64,000 nucleotides of DNA, from the NCBI GenBank assembly GCA_958295845.1, contig OY282376.1:5283022-5347021 (forward strand), written 5' to 3'. The DNA is from Caldilineaceae bacterium. GTDB lineage: Bacteria > Chloroflexota > Anaerolineae > Caldilineales > Caldilineaceae. The notes under the pieces were generated by a model. That model was not told the DNA's origin, ran no database searches, and was given only the letters and a program-made list of their open reading frames with translations. This document shows positions 62,407 to 64,000 of the stretch, in pieces. The position numbers and the translations under genes were made by a program. How positions within the stretch are numbered: position 1 is the first letter of the stretch; each line of letters starts with the position of its first letter.

Positions 62407-63005
62407 AGCACACCCGCCTCCAGTATGGTTTTGAGACGACGCGAGGGCAGCACTTCAAGCGTGCGAGCCAGCGCGGCAGTGGTCACCTTCCTGTCTTGTA
62501 GTGCCCCCCGCAGCGCCTCCAGTGCAGCCTCTCTGCCGACAAGACGCTCAAACCGGAAACAGTCAACCACGGTACGGTCTGGTGAAGTAATACGGGCTGG
62601 CACTCCTTCAAACTTCATCTCCTGAATACCATAGGTCCAGGCTGCGCCGCTGAACCGGAGCAGACGCACTCCCACATTGGTCAGCACAGGAGGCTTTGCT
62701 TTGTGCGGGATGGCGATCCAGACCTGGTGCGGAAGTTGCGTACCGATCCCATGCACCTGAAGCGCCGAAAGGAGGCAAACGATAGCGTTGGGAACGCGGG
62801 CGCAGACGGAGGCGATCGAATAGCGTTCTGTGGGCTCAGCGTCGGCAAGCCGGTAGAGACCCCAACCGACGCGCTCGACAGCCTCGTCCGCCTCAAGCTG
62901 TCGCAGCCTGTGGTAGGGGATTCCCAGCGGCTCCAGTTGACTTGGGCGAAAAAAGACGCCGATACCGGCTTGGTGAAGGATCTCCTCATTGAGTTTGGCT
63001 GTCAT
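62403..63005 (-). CDS. AbiEi-type antitoxin
   Basis: The 200-residue protein has the AbiEi pattern: an N-terminal winged-helix region (FFRPSQLEPLGIPYHRLRQLEAD, VGWGLYRLADAE) and a C-terminal domain with LSALQVHGIGTQLPHQVWIAIP and ITSPDRTVVDCFRFERLVG. These proteins are DNA-binding autorepressors that neutralise the AbiEii toxin without direct contact (type IV). It is full length while the downstream toxin is truncated. It has its own promoter and an upstream inverted repeat. Confidence 0.88.
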   Translation of the reverse strand: MTAKLNEEILHQAGIGVFFRPSQLEPLGIPYHRLRQLEADEAVERVGWGLYRLADAEPTERYSIASVCARVPNAIVCLLSALQVHGIGTQLPHQVWIAIPHKAKPPVLTNVGVRLLRFSGAAWTYGIQEMKFEGVPARITSPDRTVVDCFRFERLVGREAALEALRGALQDRKVTTAALARTLEVLPSRRLKTILEAGVL

Positions 63006-63046
63006 TGCTTGTCAGTCCTGCCTTCTTCGTGATGACGAATACTTGC

Positions 63047-63075
63047 ATTCTACGCAACCGTCGGACAGCTGTCAA
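63047..63075 (-). promoter_or_regulatory. Strong predicted promoter of the AbiE locus
   Basis: In the minus direction a perfect ttgaca (63075-63070) and tagaat (63052-63047) have a 17-base spacer. The predicted start of transcription lies about 35 bases before the antitoxin ATG. Confidence 0.75.
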
Positions 63076-63080
63076 TTTTA

Positions 63081-63107
63081 GTCGGCATATCTTAGTCCTA
63101 TGCCGAC
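63081..63107. promoter_or_regulatory. Inverted repeat upstream of AbiE promoter, possible operator
   Basis: Perfect 9-bp arms gtcggcata (63081-63089) and tatgccgac (63099-63107) flank a 9-base centre, directly upstream of the -35 box. AbiEi proteins repress their own promoter by binding inverted repeats, which makes this a natural candidate. On the plus strand it is followed by ctttttc, so a terminator is the alternative. Confidence 0.55.
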
Positions 63108-63695
63108 CTTTTTCAGTCAAAGGAGGCAACTTACTCTTCAGACACTGCCATTCTCGCTGCACAGGACCGAACGACATAGCGGTACGGAAGGTATTCCGCC
63201 GCCATACAGCGCACGCCCAACCCTGTCTGGATACACCATTTCGTGGTCCAGCCACAACCTTTCCTGGCGACGACCGGTCACAAAAACCTGATTCAGGCAA
63301 CGGAGACCTTCCCCCAGAGAGTGTCCGGGGCCACCCTCGGGTCAATTTATCCTGTTTGACACTGCCCAACGGCCCGGCTAAACTGTCGCGCGACATAGTC
63401 ATCCTTCAGCGTGATTTTTCGACCCTCTTGCATCAGTGGCGGCTGGCCGGTTAAGCCCGCGCCTCCTTCCGACATGTAGGTCCCCAACGCGTGAGAACGT
63501 TTTCTGTCCACGGTACACAATCTGTTTCGTCGCAAGAAGCCACGAATTGCGCGCCGGGTGTATACGGCAAGACCTTGCGTTCTGACTTTTCGTCCTCAGT
63601 GTTCTTTGTCATGCCAGACAGCCAAGCACGCAGTGCCGGTATCGAACAGTTCCCAATCTTTATTGAGCACACTACAAGAGAATGGAGGGCATCAA
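63108..63695. other. Intergenic region with no recognised gene
   Basis: Long frames on both strands have irregular composition and no ribosome-binding sites. At about 63340-63370 the sequence tcctgtttgacactg resembles an insertion-sequence end in style, but no partner end is seen. Nothing else stands out. Confidence 0.4.
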
Positions 63696-64000
63696 ATGTA
63701 CACAGGCTTGAAGAGATTAGTGCCGCTGCTGCTTATTCTGGGTCTGCTTGTGGCAGCCTGCGCGCCTGTAGGTGGACAGCAGTCCGGAGAAGGCGGCGCA
63801 CCGGAAAAGGTGCAGATCACGTTCTGGCAAGGCACTTCCGTAACCGCCGACTGCATAATCGACGTGGCCGTCAACAGCTTTAACGAGCAGAGCGACACCA
63901 TCGAGGTGATCGCCGAAAAGAAGGCCAATATGATGGACGCCGTGCGCCCTGCCCTTGCTGCCGGCGCCGGGCCGGACATCGTGCCAACCCACGGCCCCTC
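63696..64000 (+). CDS. Sugar-binding lipoprotein, N-terminal fragment
   Basis: This gene runs off the right edge; 101 codons are present. An ATG at 63696 follows GGAGGG. The signal ends in a lipobox LLVAAC with Cys22, then a short flexible linker (PVGGQQSGEGGAPE) and the family 1 binding-protein start VQITFWQGTSVTADC. The later AALAAGAGPDIVPTHG-like part matches the usual 'GxxPDI' loop. It is probably the first gene of a further sugar importer. Confidence 0.88.
   Translation, partial: MYTGLKRLVPLLLILGLLVAACAPVGGQQSGEGGAPEKVQITFWQGTSVTADCIIDVAVNSFNEQSDTIEVIAEKKANMMDAVRPALAAGAGPDIVPTHGP

Noticed and set aside
63005..63454. 149-codon frame upstream of the last binding-protein gene
   Set aside because: Composition is irregular, there is no ribosome-binding site, and it crosses the AbiE promoter in the wrong direction.

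Overview
The window looks like a chromosomal segment of a GC-rich heterotrophic bacterium, most likely Chloroflexota (an Anaerolineae/Caldilineales-type lineage). This is an inference from gene content: three separate sugar-type binding lipoproteins (one with a twin-arginine motif), paired sugar-ABC permeases, two creatininase-family enzymes, a tagaturonate epimerase-like protein, a LarA-type protein, a DUF362 protein, a PhyH-type oxygenase and many small orphan toxin-antitoxin genes. No rRNA, tRNA or CRISPR array was recognised.

Layout. 1-241: N-terminal fragment of a secreted fibronectin-III protein (minus). 1266-4891: sugar ABC transporter (binding protein, two permeases), with a structured repeat between the permeases. 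4995-10193: DegT-type PLP enzyme, DUF559-type nuclease-like protein, then polysaccharide deacetylase, nitrilase-family and class V aminotransferase genes joined by overlapping stops and starts. 10485-15527: coiled-coil membrane protein with a clear terminator, M20 deacetylase, creatininase, translin-family protein and a beta-lactamase-fold serine hydrolase. 15627-20219: four tandem TPR proteins made by gene duplication. 20312-30697: guaA, orphan HicB-like protein, SDR, a repeat array, cyclic amidohydrolase, MNT nucleotidyltransferase, PPOX-fold protein, GNAT, second creatininase and a large membrane-anchored protein. 30787-41335: amidohydrolase, DUF362, hicAB with a stop codon inside hicA, PhyH, Uma2-type nuclease, enolase-superfamily enzyme, LarA-like racemase, small antitoxin-like protein, UxaE-like epimerase, class III aminotransferase and a second MNT protein. 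41375-47608: VOC protein, fused B12-dependent diol dehydratase large+medium subunit, small subunit, ABC exporter and D-cysteine desulfhydrase-like PLP enzyme. 47794-58868: carbohydrate locus with two glycosidase-like proteins, MDR dehydrogenase, ThuA, a complete Lpl-type sugar importer and a 2-hydroxyacid dehydrogenase. 59359-63005: AT-richer accessory segment with a TIGR04255/148-residue/DUF7689-like cassette, a fourth unknown gene and an AbiE locus whose toxin gene is truncated. 63696-64000: start of another sugar-binding lipoprotein.

Most genes fit scavenging of sugars, uronates, amides and small organic acids. The accessory content lies in a dispersed repeat family (about 3.8, 24, 44.6, 57.5 and 62 kb), the TPR array and the decaying toxin-antitoxin modules. 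The best candidate for an undescribed system is the cassette at 59.4-61.5 kb next to the AbiE locus; a dispersed repeat with cloverleaf folding potential is the best non-coding candidate.
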